Both the position numbers and the translations under genes were made by a program. A DNA stretch of 64,000 nt from Pseudomonadota bacterium. Its GTDB lineage: Bacteria; Pseudomonadota; Gammaproteobacteria; Burkholderiales; Burkholderiaceae_C. The notes beneath the pieces were generated by a model. That model saw only the letters and a program-made list of their open reading frames with translations, ran no database searches and was not told the DNA's origin. Shown in pieces: positions 46,413-54,783 of this stretch (position 1 is its first letter; every line of letters begins with the position of its first letter). The DNA is taken from assembly GCA_021799355.1 (NCBI GenBank), contig JAJZAQ010000001.1:62001-126000 (forward strand). The letters are read 5' to 3'.

Positions 46413-47960
46413 TCAGCGCAGCCCGGTTTTCTTGATCTTGCCGGTGTCGGTGCGCGGCAGCGCATCGACGAATTCGACGGTTTTGGGCGCCATGAAGTTT
46501 TCGATGTGCGCCAGGCAATGCTTGATGACGTCGCGTTCGCTCAGGCTGCTGCCGGGCTGCCGTACGATAAACGCCTTGACCGCTTGGCCGAGCAGTTTGT
46601 CGTCCACGCCGATGACCGCGGCTTCGAGCACGCCGTCGATGCCGTAGATCACGTTCTCGACCTCGCGCGGGCTGACTTTTTCGCCACGGGTCTTGATGAT
46701 GTCGTCCTTGCGCGCGACGAAATACAGCCAGCCTTCGGCGTCGGTGCGGAACAGATCGCCGGAATACAGCACCATCTCGCCGGGCATCGGCCCCGGGCGC
46801 AGGCGTTCTGCGGTCTGCGCGGGTTTGCGCCAGTAGCCGCGCATCACATGGCTGCCGCGGATCACCAGCTCGCCGGTCGCCCCGTTGGGCAGACGGTTGC
46901 CGGCCTCATCGACCAGCCAGACCTCTTCGTTGGGCATGCCGCGGCCGACGCTGGTCGGGCGGATGTCGAGCTGCTCGGGCGGCAGATAGGTCACGCGCTT
47001 GCATTCGGTCAGGCCATACATCGAATACAGCGTGGCCTGCGGAAACAGCGCACGGATCTGCCGGATCTGGCTTTCGGGCAAGGCAGCCGCGGTGTTGGTG
47101 ATCAGCCGCAGCGCCGACAGGTCGTGCTCGCGCAGGGTCTTGATCTGGGTGAGCAGGGTGAACATGGTCGGCACCCCGGGGAACACGGTGGCGCGCTCGC
47201 TGACCATGCGCTCCAGTACTTTCACCGGGAAGGTGAACGAGCGCTCCAGCTGCACCGTCGCCCCCAGGCTGAACGCCATGAGGATCTGGTACAGCCCATA
47301 GTCGAACGCCAGCGGCAGCGCGCAGACGATGACATCTCTCTCGCGCAGCCCGAGGTAACTGCGCACCGAGCGCAGCGCGGTGAGCATATTGAGGTGGGTG
47401 AGCATCACCCCCTTGGCGTCGCCGGTGGAGCCTGAGGTGTAGATGATCGCTGCCAGGTCCTGGTCGATCAGCACCGGCGGATCGCTGCCGGGCGCGCCGC
47501 TGGCCGCAGGCGGTGGGAACGGGCGTTCGCGCGGGTCGGGGGTGCCGGGGTCGGGCCGGCCCTGGGCGTAGGCGGTGCACATCCAGCAGGTGCGCACACT
47601 GGGGCTGGCGGAGAGCGCTGCGCGCGCCGTCTCAGCCAGCTCCTGCTGGGTGAGCAGGGCGCAGGCCTCGGCGTCGTTGAGGATGTAGGCGAGCTTGTCC
47701 GCCTTGGTCAGGGTGTTGACCGGCATGAACACCGCGCCGACCTTGAGCACCGCGTAGATCGCCGCGACCATTTCGACGCAGTTGTCGAGAAACAGCGCCA
47801 CCCGCTCGCCGCGCTGCACCCCCGCCTCGCGCAGCGCTGCGGCGATGCCCTCGACCCGCGCGGCGATGTCGCCATAGCTCGTGGCCACGCCTTCGCGGCT
47901 GATCGCCCGCTTGTGCGGCAGCCGTGCGGCGGTGTGTTCGAAGGTGTGGTGCAGCAGCAT
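46413..47960 (-). CDS. Acyl-AMP ligase, exosortase-A-associated-like, predicted to load the ACP
   Basis: The 515-residue ANL-superfamily ligase has motif A3 in IIYTSGSTGDAKGVM. Further motifs are YSMYGLTECKR, the ATP-binding Asp region YSGDLFRTD, RKDDIIKTRGEKVSP and the C-terminal catalytic Lys in TGKIKKTG. The N-terminus MLLHHTFEHTAARLP resembles acyl-CoA ligases of the exosortase-A-associated group. It would activate an acid and pass it to the carrier protein encoded 20 bases downstream. The start at 47960 is preferred because the 39 codons upstream look non-coding. Confidence 0.82.
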   Translation of the reverse strand: MLLHHTFEHTAARLPHKRAISREGVATSYGDIAARVEGIAAALREAGVQRGERVALFLDNCVEMVAAIYAVLKVGAVFMPVNTLTKADKLAYILNDAEACALLTQQELAETARAALSASPSVRTCWMCTAYAQGRPDPGTPDPRERPFPPPAASGAPGSDPPVLIDQDLAAIIYTSGSTGDAKGVMLTHLNMLTALRSVRSYLGLRERDVIVCALPLAFDYGLYQILMAFSLGATVQLERSFTFPVKVLERMVSERATVFPGVPTMFTLLTQIKTLREHDLSALRLITNTAAALPESQIRQIRALFPQATLYSMYGLTECKRVTYLPPEQLDIRPTSVGRGMPNEEVWLVDEAGNRLPNGATGELVIRGSHVMRGYWRKPAQTAERLRPGPMPGEMVLYSGDLFRTDAEGWLYFVARKDDIIKTRGEKVSPREVENVIYGIDGVLEAAVIGVDDKLLGQAVKAFIVRQPGSSLSERDVIKHCLAHIENFMAPKTVEFVDALPRTDTGKIKKTGLR

Positions 47961-48157
47961 GGGGGTCAAAAAAAGCCGATTGCTCCGAGCATACGGGGCA
48001 GGGTGGCGGTTTTGACACCCCGCATTCAGGATGGGGGCACGAAATGTGACATTCTGTGCCAGTCGGCAGAGGGGCAAATCCGCCTGCAGACGCCGCTGGC
48101 GCGGCAGCTCGAAGCCGCGCGCAGGTTATGCTTGGCGCTTTGATCCGGGACGGTGAC

Positions 48158-48955
48158 ATGGGTCTGGGGCTTTACATCATCGGTGATGAAATTCTGTCGG
48201 GTAAACGGCAGGACAAGCATTTTTCGCATGTGCTGGGTTTGCTCGCCGCCCGCCGCATGCGGCTCAACTGGGTGCAGTACCTCGGCGACGATCCGGCGCT
48301 GCTGGCCGCGGCCTTTGCGGCCAGTTTCGGCCGTGGTGACGTGGCGCTGAGTTGCGGCGGCATCGGCGCGACGCCGGACGACCACACCCGGCAGAGCGCG
48401 GCGCAGGCGCTGGGCGTGCCGCTGGAATTGCATCCGCAGGCCAGGGAACTCATTCAGCAGCGCATCCGCGACGCCGGGTTGGGCGATGTAGACACTGCGG
48501 CCAACCGGCAGCGGCTGCAGATGGGCATGTTTCCGCAGGGCAGTGCGATCATCCCCAACCCGTACAACCGCATTCCCGGTTTTTCCATCCGTCAGCACTT
48601 CTTCGTTCCAGGATTCCCGGTCATGGCCTGGCCGATGCTCGAATGGGTGCTCGACGGGCCTCTGGCGCACCTGCACGGCCTCGGTCACCAGGTCGAGCGC
48701 GCGGTGATCGTGCGCAACGCCCTCGAATCCGACCTCACCCCGTTGATGGAAGACATCGAGCGGCGGTTTGCCGGGATCAAGGTGTTCAGCCTTCCCAGCG
48801 TCGATCATCCCGTCTGGGGCCGGCATATCGAACTGGGAGTCAAGGGCGATGCCTCGGTGGTCGAGCAGGCATTTGCCTATCTGCGCGAACACCTGCCGCC
48901 CGGAGTCTGGGAAGATGCACCAATTTCGACCGATTCGCACCAAACAAGTGCGTGA
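48158..48955 (+). CDS. CinA/MoaB-like molybdopterin-binding domain protein
   Basis: The 265-residue protein starts GLGLYIIGDEILSGKRQDKH, the N-terminal signature of the molybdopterin-binding (MoCF) domain, followed by LSCGGIGATPDDHTRQ. It lacks the C-terminal amidohydrolase domain of full CinA. Function is unknown; members are called competence/damage-inducible-like. An ATG at 48128 would add 10 residues. The 3' end of the gene overlaps the first NtrC site of glnA. Confidence 0.85.
   Translation: MGLGLYIIGDEILSGKRQDKHFSHVLGLLAARRMRLNWVQYLGDDPALLAAAFAASFGRGDVALSCGGIGATPDDHTRQSAAQALGVPLELHPQARELIQQRIRDAGLGDVDTAANRQRLQMGMFPQGSAIIPNPYNRIPGFSIRQHFFVPGFPVMAWPMLEWVLDGPLAHLHGLGHQVERAVIVRNALESDLTPLMEDIERRFAGIKVFSLPSVDHPVWGRHIELGVKGDASVVEQAFAYLREHLPPGVWEDAPISTDSHQTSA
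48936..48952 (+). promoter_or_regulatory. NtrC binding site 1 upstream of glnA
   Basis: CGCAC-CAAACAA-GTGCG fits the NtrC dyad GCAC-N7-GTGC exactly in both arms. It lies in the last codons of the CinA-like gene. Its centre is 28 bases from site 2 and about 143 bases before the predicted sigma-54 start, close to the enhancer positions of E. coli glnAp2. Confidence 0.75.
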
Positions 48956-48963
48956 TGGCATGA

Positions 48964-48980
48964 TGCACCAAAAACGTGCG
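48964..48980 (+). promoter_or_regulatory. NtrC binding site 2 upstream of glnA
   Basis: TGCAC-CAAAAAC-GTGCG again fits GCAC-N7-GTGC with both arms intact. Its centre is about 115 bases before the predicted transcription start, which suits activation from a distance by DNA looping. Confidence 0.78.
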
Positions 48981-49060
48981 ACGACAGAGATTTGTATTTG
49001 TCTCCCTGGGCAACTGACCGCCTGTCCGCAGCCGGGGAGGCTGGCGAAGGCTTCGGCTGC

Positions 49061-49076
49061 CGGCATGCTTTCTGCT
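49061..49076 (+). promoter_or_regulatory. Sigma-54 promoter of glnA
   Basis: CGGCATG-CTTTC-TGCT has the invariant GG (49062-49063) and GC (49074-49075) separated by ten bases, and matches TGGCACG-N4-TTGCT with three substitutions. Transcription would begin near 49087, about 97 bases before the glnA ATG. The two NtrC sites upstream support it. Confidence 0.7.
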
Positions 49077-49183
49077 AGATTGCATGGACAGCGCGGCGAT
49101 CGCAGCCGGTGACGCCGGGCGCCGTCTTTTTTGGATGCGGACACGCACACCCGAACGCATTTACAACCTGACAGGAGAGTTTT

Positions 49184-50599
49184 ATGAGCAAATCAGTCGC
49201 TGACGTCATGGGCATGGTCAAGGAGCACGACGTCAAGTTTGTCGATTTCCGCTTCACCGACACCCGTGGCAAAGAGCAGCACGTCACCGTGCCGATTTCG
49301 GCGTTCAACGAAAGCAAGTTCTCCGAAGGGCATGCGTTCGACGGGTCGTCGATTGCCGGGTGGAAGGGTATCGAAGCCTCCGACATGCTGCTCATGCCCG
49401 ATCCGAACACCGCCAACATCGACCCGTTCATGGAGGAGACCACGCTGCTGCTGTCCTGCGACGTGCTCGAACCCGCCGACGGCAAGCCGTATGACCGTGA
49501 CCCGCGCTCCATCGCCAAAAAGGCCGAGGCGTATCTGAAGGCTTCCGGCCTGGGCGACACCGCCTACTTCGGCCCGGAACCCGAGTTTTTCATTTTCGAC
49601 CAGGTGCGCTGGAACGTGGACATGTCCGGCTGCTTCGTCAAAATCGACTCGGCCGAGGCCGCCTGGGCCACCGGCGACAAGCTCGAAGGGGGCAACCTGG
49701 GCCACCGCCCGGCGGTCAAGGGCGGTTATTTCCCCGTGCCGCCGATCGACAGCCTGCAGGACATCCGTTCCGAAATGTGCCTGCTGCTCGAACAGATGGG
49801 CGTGCCCGTCGAGGTGCATCACCACGAAGTGGCCAACGCCGGCCAGTGTGAAATCGGCACCAAGTTCTCCACCCTGGTGCAGCGCGCCGACTGGACGCAG
49901 ATCCTGAAGTACGTGGTGCAGAACGTCGCGCAGGCTTACGGCAAGACCGCGACCTTCATGCCCAAACCCATCGTCGGCGACAACGGCAGCGGCATGCACG
50001 TGCACCAATCGGTGTGGAAAGACGGCAAAAACCTGTTCGCCGGCAACGGCTACGCCGGTCTGAGCGATTTCGCCCTGTACTACATCGGCGGCATCATCAA
50101 GCATGCGCGTGCGCTCAACGCCATCACCAACCCGGGCACCAACTCCTACAAGCGCCTGGTGCCGGGCTTCGAAGCCCCGGTGATGCTGGCGTACTCGGCG
50201 CGTAACCGCTCGGCGTCGATCCGCGTGCCCTTCGTGCAGAGCGACAAGGCCCGTCGCATCGAAGTGCGTTTCCCCGACCCCACGGCCAACCCCTACCTGG
50301 CGTTTGCCGCCATGCTCATGGCCGGTCTGGACGGCGTGGAAAACAAAATCCATCCGGGCGAAGCCGCGAGCAAAAACCTCTACGACCTGCCGCCGGAAGA
50401 GGAGGCCAAGATCCCGACCGTGTGCTCTAGCCTCGACCAGGCGCTGGACTATCTGGACAAAGACCGTGCCTTCCTCACCAAGGGCGGGGTGTTCAGCGAC
50501 GATTTCATCAGCGCCTACATCGAGCTGAAGATGGAAGAAGTCACGCGTTTCCGCATGACCACGCACCCGGTCGAGTTCGATATGTACTACTCGCTGTAA
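49184..50599 (+). CDS. glnA: Glutamine synthetase type I
   Basis: The 471-residue enzyme makes glutamine from glutamate and ammonia. [17 protein letters not shown], the PEPEFFIFD metal site, [30 protein letters not shown] and [13 protein letters not shown] are the beta-grasp and catalytic segments. The adenylylation Tyr is in [10 protein letters not shown], so control by GlnE is expected. An AGGAGAG ribosome-binding site precedes the ATG. It has its own sigma-54/NtrC promoter and a terminator, and ntrB-ntrC follow. Confidence 0.98.
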   Translation: MSKSVADVMGMVKEHDVKFVDFRFTDTRGKEQHVTVPISAFNESKFSEGHAFDGSSIAGWKGIEASDMLLMPDPNTANIDPFMEETTLLLSCDVLEPADGKPYDRDPRSIAKKAEAYLKASGLGDTAYFGPEPEFFIFDQVRWNVDMSGCFVKIDSAEAAWATGDKLEGGNLGHRPAVKGGYFPVPPIDSLQDIRSEMCLLLEQMGVPVEVHHHEVANAGQCEIGTKFSTLVQRADWTQILKYVVQNVAQAYGKTATFMPKPIVGDNGSGMHVHQSVWKDGKNLFAGNGYAGLSDFALYYIGGIIKHARALNAITNPGTNSYKRLVPGFEAPVMLAYSARNRSASIRVPFVQSDKARRIEVRFPDPTANPYLAFAAMLMAGLDGVENKIHPGEAASKNLYDLPPEEEAKIPTVCSSLDQALDYLDKDRAFLTKGGVFSDDFISAYIELKMEEVTRFRMTTHPVEFDMYYSL

Positions 50600-50620
50600 G
50601 CCATCGGCACAGGAGGCAAA

Positions 50621-50644
50621 GCGGCCGGCAGGCCGCTTTTTTTT
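50621..50644 (+). terminator. Intrinsic terminator after glnA
   Basis: The stem GCGGCC / GGCCGC with a GGCA loop is followed by eight T residues. It ends the glnA transcript 22 bases after the stop and separates it from the downstream ntrBC unit. Confidence 0.9.
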
Positions 50645-50731
50645 GCCGGTTTGCAACGCGCTGTCAGCCGTTTGGCGGTGTCGTGCGTTGCCGGCTTACA
50701 CTCCCGCAGGTTTTCACGCTATCGTTAGCCC

Positions 50732-51283
50732 ATGACCCAGATCGTTCGTTTTTCCGGCTGGATGGCGGCACTGGCTGCCGTGACGGCATTGACTGTGCCC
50801 GGCATGGCGCAGGCGCAGACCGATCCGCAACGAGTCTACCGTTGCCCCGACAACTCCTACACCAACGATTTGTCGGAGGTGCGGGAAAAAAACTGCAAGC
50901 TGATCGACAACGCCAACGTCAGCATTCTGTCCAGCCCGGGCATGCCGCCGAAAGTCATCGGCTCCGGGCCGCGTGAGGGAGGCTCGAAGGCCGCGCCGGG
51001 CAATCAGGCGGTGCGCGTCGCTCCGGCCACGCAAAAGGAACGCGACGCCGAGGCGCGACGAATTCTGGAGCAGGAGTTGCAGCAGCAGCAGGCGCGGCTG
51101 GAGCAGCTGCTCAAGGAGTACAACAACGGTCACCCCGATTACCTGCCGAGCGAGCGCATCGCCGGCGGCGGCGTCAAGGGCGGCGAGTATGCACAGCGGG
51201 TGGCCGAAATGAGAGACCAGATCGCCATGACGCAGGCGAATATCGCGGCATTGCAGCGCGAACTGCAAAAATACCCGCAATGA
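50732..51283 (+). CDS. Periplasmic hypothetical protein between glnA and ntrB (DUF4124-like)
   Basis: The 183-residue protein has a signal peptide (cleavage near MAQAQ). A short N-terminal domain RVYRCPDNSYTNDLSEVREKNC contains two Cys that could form a disulfide. The rest is a long Gln/Glu-rich coiled coil (residues about 103-183). I recall such proteins between glnA and ntrB in other Burkholderiales, but the function is not known. It may help nitrogen regulation or simply be a local envelope protein. Confidence 0.8.
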   Translation: MTQIVRFSGWMAALAAVTALTVPGMAQAQTDPQRVYRCPDNSYTNDLSEVREKNCKLIDNANVSILSSPGMPPKVIGSGPREGGSKAAPGNQAVRVAPATQKERDAEARRILEQELQQQQARLEQLLKEYNNGHPDYLPSERIAGGGVKGGEYAQRVAEMRDQIAMTQANIAALQRELQKYPQ

Positions 51284-51328
51284 ACCGCGCTACGGCAGCG
51301 CACGTGCATCGCTCCAGACGATCCGCTC

Positions 51329-52387
51329 GTGGCCATCGGGTTGACTGAATGTCCTGCGTTGGACTGGCTGGCGTCGATGGCGGCGCTGGTCGATGCACAG
51401 GGCCTGATCCGTTACGCCAACCCGGCGCTGGAAAACGGCCTGGGTGTGTCCCGCCGCATGCTCGCCGCGCAAAGCCTCGGCCACTGGCTGGACTGTCCGG
51501 CGGTGTGGCAGGCTGCGCTGCAGCAGGTGCAGCGCGACGAGTTCAGCAATAAGCGCTTCGATTGTCTGCTGCGGCTGCGCGAGCCCATTCCCGTCCAGGT
51601 CATCGTCGGCCGCACCGATCATCCCGAAGGCTGGCTGCTGGTCGAACTCGTCGAGGTCAGCCAGCAAACCCGGCTGGAACGCGAGGAGCAGTGGCACAAC
51701 CAGGCGCAGGCAAACAAAGAACTCATCCGCAACCTGGCGCACGAAATCAAAAACCCGCTGGGGGGCATCCGCGGCGCGGCGCAGCTGCTTCACGCCGAGT
51801 TGCCGTCTGCCGAACTGCAGGAGTACACCCAAGTCATCATCGCCGAGGCCGACCGTCTGCAGACCCTGGTCGACCGCCTGCTCGCCCCCCATCGCAAGCC
51901 CCACGTCGTGGGTGACGTGAACATCCACGAAATTTGCGAGCACGTGCGCACGCTGCTGCTGGCGGAGTTTCCCCGCGGGCTGGTCGTCGAGCAGGACTAT
52001 GACGCCAGCCTGCCCGAATTTCGCGGAGACAAAGAGCAGCTCATCCAGGCTGTGCTCAATATCGCGCACAACGCGGCGCAGGCGCTGCAGCAGCGCATCG
52101 CGCAGGGAGATGCTCGCATCGTGCTGCGCACCCGGGTGGCGCGGCAAGTGACCATCGCGCGCCAGCGGTACAAACTGGCACTGGTCTTGCATATCGTGGA
52201 CAACGGCCCCGGAGTGCCGGCGGAACTGAAAGATCGCATTTTTTTCCCGCTGATTTCCGGGCGTGAAGGAGGCAGCGGCCTGGGCCTGACCCTGGCGCAG
52301 ACCTTCGTGCAGCAACACCAGGGAACCATCGAATGCGACAGCCAGCCCGGACACACCGATTTCCGCATCACCATTCCCCTGCCGTGA
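51329..52387 (+). CDS. glnL: Nitrogen regulation sensor kinase NtrB
   Basis: The 352-residue cytoplasmic sensor has an N-terminal PAS domain (about residues 12-110), then the phospho-acceptor His138 in RNLAHEIKNPLGG. The ATPase domain follows with NIAHNAAQAL (N box), VDNGPGVP and GREGGSGLGLTLA. It responds to PII (GlnB) and phosphorylates NtrC. The start is a GTG at 51329; no ATG precedes the PAS domain. ntrC begins 26 bases downstream. Confidence 0.95.
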   Translation: MAIGLTECPALDWLASMAALVDAQGLIRYANPALENGLGVSRRMLAAQSLGHWLDCPAVWQAALQQVQRDEFSNKRFDCLLRLREPIPVQVIVGRTDHPEGWLLVELVEVSQQTRLEREEQWHNQAQANKELIRNLAHEIKNPLGGIRGAAQLLHAELPSAELQEYTQVIIAEADRLQTLVDRLLAPHRKPHVVGDVNIHEICEHVRTLLLAEFPRGLVVEQDYDASLPEFRGDKEQLIQAVLNIAHNAAQALQQRIAQGDARIVLRTRVARQVTIARQRYKLALVLHIVDNGPGVPAELKDRIFFPLISGREGGSGLGLTLAQTFVQQHQGTIECDSQPGHTDFRITIPLP

Positions 52388-52412
52388 ACGCGGTGCAGCC
52401 GAGGGGCGGGCG

Positions 52413-53900
52413 ATGAAGCCGATCTGGGTGGTCGACGACGACGCCTCGATCCGCTTCGTGCTGGAAAAGGCGCTGCACAAGGCCGGGCTGCAGGTGCGCT
52501 GCTTTTCCAACCCGCGTGACGTGCTGGCGGCATTTGCCGAGTCCTGCCCGCAAGTGCTGGTCAGCGACATCCGCATGCCCGGAGGCAACGGCATCGAACT
52601 GCTGCAGCATATCCGCCAGTCGCATCCGGCGGTGCCGGTGATCATCATGACGGCGTACTCCGACCTGGACAGCGCGGTCGCCGCTTTGCAGGGCGGGGCG
52701 TTCGATTACCTGAGCAAGCCGTTCGACGTCGACAAGGCGGTGGAGCTGATCGGCCGCGCGGTCGACGAAAGCCTGCGCGAGGAGCAGGCCGAGGAACAGC
52801 AAAACGGTGCCCCCGAGTTGCTCGGCCAGGCCCCGGCCATGCAGGAGGTGTTTCGTGCCATCGGCCGGCTGGCGCATTCGCAGGTGACCGTGCTCATCAC
52901 CGGTGAGTCGGGAACCGGCAAGGAACTGGTGGCGCGTGCGCTGCACAAACACAGCCCGCGCGCCGGCGGGCCGTTCGTCGCCATCAACACCGCGGCGATT
53001 CCCCGCGACCTGCTCGAAAGCGAGCTGTTCGGCCACGAACGCGGCGCTTTCACCGGGGCGCAGACTATGCGGCGCGGCCGCTTCGAGCAGGCCGAGGGCG
53101 GAACGCTGTTTCTCGATGAAATCGGCGACATGCCGCTGGAACTGCAGACCCGCCTGCTGCGCGTGCTCTCCGATGGGCATTACTACCGCGTCGGCGGGCA
53201 CAGCGCGATTCAATCTCACGTGCGGGTGATCGCGGCGACGCACCAGAACCTGGAACAGCGGGTGGCGCAGGGCCAGTTCCGCGAAGACTTGTTTCATCGA
53301 CTGAACGTCATCCGCCTGCGGCTGCCGCCGCTGCGTGAGCGCAGTGAAGACATCGCGCCGCTGACACGGCATTTCCTGCTGCGCAGCGCGCAGCAGCTCG
53401 CCGTCGAGCCCAAGCGGATTTCGGCCGAAGCCCTGCAGGTGCTGCAGCAGTTTGCCTTTCCCGGCAACGTGCGCCAGCTCGAAAATCTGTGCCAGTGGCT
53501 CACGGTGATGGCCCCGGCGCAAACCATCCAGGTCAAAGACCTGCCGCCTGAACTGCGTCCAGAACCAGCCGCACCGGGGCATCCCGTGGCGTCAGCAGCC
53601 GAAGTTGCTGCGGCGCGCCCCGGCGGCGAGGTTGCGCCTGCCGGGCCGGCGGCAGCGCCGTTGCCGGCCACTGCGGGTGGCGAGTGGGAGCGCGGCGTCG
53701 AACGCGAGGCGCTGGCCTTGATGCGCAGCGGCATGCGTGACGTGATGGAACTGCTCAGCCAGCGCTTTGAGCGCGCGGTGATTGCCGCGGCGCTGGCGCA
53801 CACTCACGGACGGCGCATCGAGGCGGCGCAAAAACTCGGCATCGGCCGCAACACCATCACCCGCAAGATTCACGAACTCGGAATGGACGATGCCGGCTGA
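52413..53900 (+). CDS. glnG: Nitrogen regulation response regulator NtrC
   Basis: The 495-residue enhancer-binding protein has a receiver domain with phospho-acceptor Asp52 in VLVSDIRMPGGNG. An AAA+ domain follows with GESGTGKELVARALH, the sigma-54 contact loop GAFTGA and LFLDEIGDMP. A Pro/Ala-rich linker of about 50 residues leads to a C-terminal Fis-type helix-turn-helix (RIEAAQKLGIGRNTITRKIHELG). It activates sigma-54 promoters such as the predicted glnA one. Its last 31 bases overlap the convergent xth gene. Confidence 0.96.
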   Translation: MKPIWVVDDDASIRFVLEKALHKAGLQVRCFSNPRDVLAAFAESCPQVLVSDIRMPGGNGIELLQHIRQSHPAVPVIIMTAYSDLDSAVAALQGGAFDYLSKPFDVDKAVELIGRAVDESLREEQAEEQQNGAPELLGQAPAMQEVFRAIGRLAHSQVTVLITGESGTGKELVARALHKHSPRAGGPFVAINTAAIPRDLLESELFGHERGAFTGAQTMRRGRFEQAEGGTLFLDEIGDMPLELQTRLLRVLSDGHYYRVGGHSAIQSHVRVIAATHQNLEQRVAQGQFREDLFHRLNVIRLRLPPLRERSEDIAPLTRHFLLRSAQQLAVEPKRISAEALQVLQQFAFPGNVRQLENLCQWLTVMAPAQTIQVKDLPPELRPEPAAPGHPVASAAEVAAARPGGEVAPAGPAAAPLPATAGGEWERGVEREALALMRSGMRDVMELLSQRFERAVIAAALAHTHGRRIEAAQKLGIGRNTITRKIHELGMDDAG

Positions 53901-54658
53901 AACGTGGCGATGACTGGCGCGTGGTCGCTGGGGCGCTCGTTTTTGCGCGGGGCTTTGTCGATGGTGCACGACAGCAGTTGCTCGCGCAGCGCGGCGCTGA
54001 CCAGGATATGGTCGATGCGCAGCCCCTGGTTTTTGCGAAACGCCAGATTGCGATAGTCCCACCACGTCCAGCTTTTCGGCGGCTGCTCGAAGGCGCGGAA
54101 GGCATCGGTCAGCCCGAGGGCGAGCAGTTGCCGGAAGTGTTCGCGTTCCTGCGGTGTGCAGTGGATCTGTCCGTCCCAGGCGACGGGGTCGTAGACGTCG
54201 CGGTCTTCAGGGGCGATATTGAAGTCGCCGAGCAGCAGCAGCCGCGGAAAGCGTTGCAGCTCGGTGGCAAGCCAGGCCTGCAGCGCGTCGAGCCAGCGCA
54301 TCTTGTAGCTGAATTTATCGCTGTCGGGTGCCTGGCCGTTTGGAAAGTAGGCGTCGATGATGCGCACGCCCTGCACCGTGGCGGCGAGCACGCGGGCCTG
54401 ATCGTCGTCGAAACCGGGGATGTTGCGCTGCACGGCGTCCAGCGGCAAGCGGCTGAGCAGGGCCACGCCGTTATAGGTGCGCTGGCCGAAGCTGACACTC
54501 TGATAGCCGGCTGCGGCGAGTGCGTCGTGGGGGAATTTGTCGTCACTGAGCTTGGTTTCCTGCAGCGCCAGCACGTCGGGCTGATGGGCCTGCAGCCAAT
54601 CGAGCACTTGCGGCAGACGCACGGCCAGCGAGTTCACGTTCCAGGTGGCGATTTTCAT
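53870..54658 (-). CDS. xth: Exodeoxyribonuclease III (AP endonuclease)
   Basis: The 262-residue EEP-fold repair nuclease has all catalytic residues visible: Asn in ATWNVNS, Glu in LALQETKLS, Tyr in DAYFPNG, Asp-Asn in LGDFNIAPED, Asp in RIDHILVS and His in PSDHAPVIA. It cleaves abasic sites and removes 3' blocks. The start at 54658 matches the family MKIATWNVNS N-terminus. Its 3' end overlaps ntrC by 31 bases on the opposite strand. Confidence 0.96.
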   Translation of the reverse strand: MKIATWNVNSLAVRLPQVLDWLQAHQPDVLALQETKLSDDKFPHDALAAAGYQSVSFGQRTYNGVALLSRLPLDAVQRNIPGFDDDQARVLAATVQGVRIIDAYFPNGQAPDSDKFSYKMRWLDALQAWLATELQRFPRLLLLGDFNIAPEDRDVYDPVAWDGQIHCTPQEREHFRQLLALGLTDAFRAFEQPPKSWTWWDYRNLAFRKNQGLRIDHILVSAALREQLLSCTIDKAPRKNERPSDHAPVIATFQPASSIPSS

Positions 54659-54740
54659 GGTGGGACAGGCAAAATCTGCATTGTGCCTGCGCAGCAGGCG
54701 GGTCGGGTTTACATTCGGACGCAATGTCAGCCGTCCCTGA

Positions 54741-54753
54741 GTTATAAAGTAAC
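54741..54753. promoter_or_regulatory. Second Zur-like box, before the downstream zinc ABC operon
   Basis: GTTATAAAGTAAC matches the Zur core GTTATAnTATAAC with two mismatches and shares the outer GTTA/TAAC arms with the box at 36031. It lies 30 bases before the start of the binding-protein gene at 54784. Confidence 0.7.
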
Positions 54754-54783
54754 ATCATCTGCTCCCATTTCTTCTCCGTCGTG

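Noticed and set aside
48950..48966. TGGCATGATGCA as the glnA sigma-54 promoter
   Set aside because: GG and GC are only six bases apart instead of ten; the site at 49061 has the right spacing and position.
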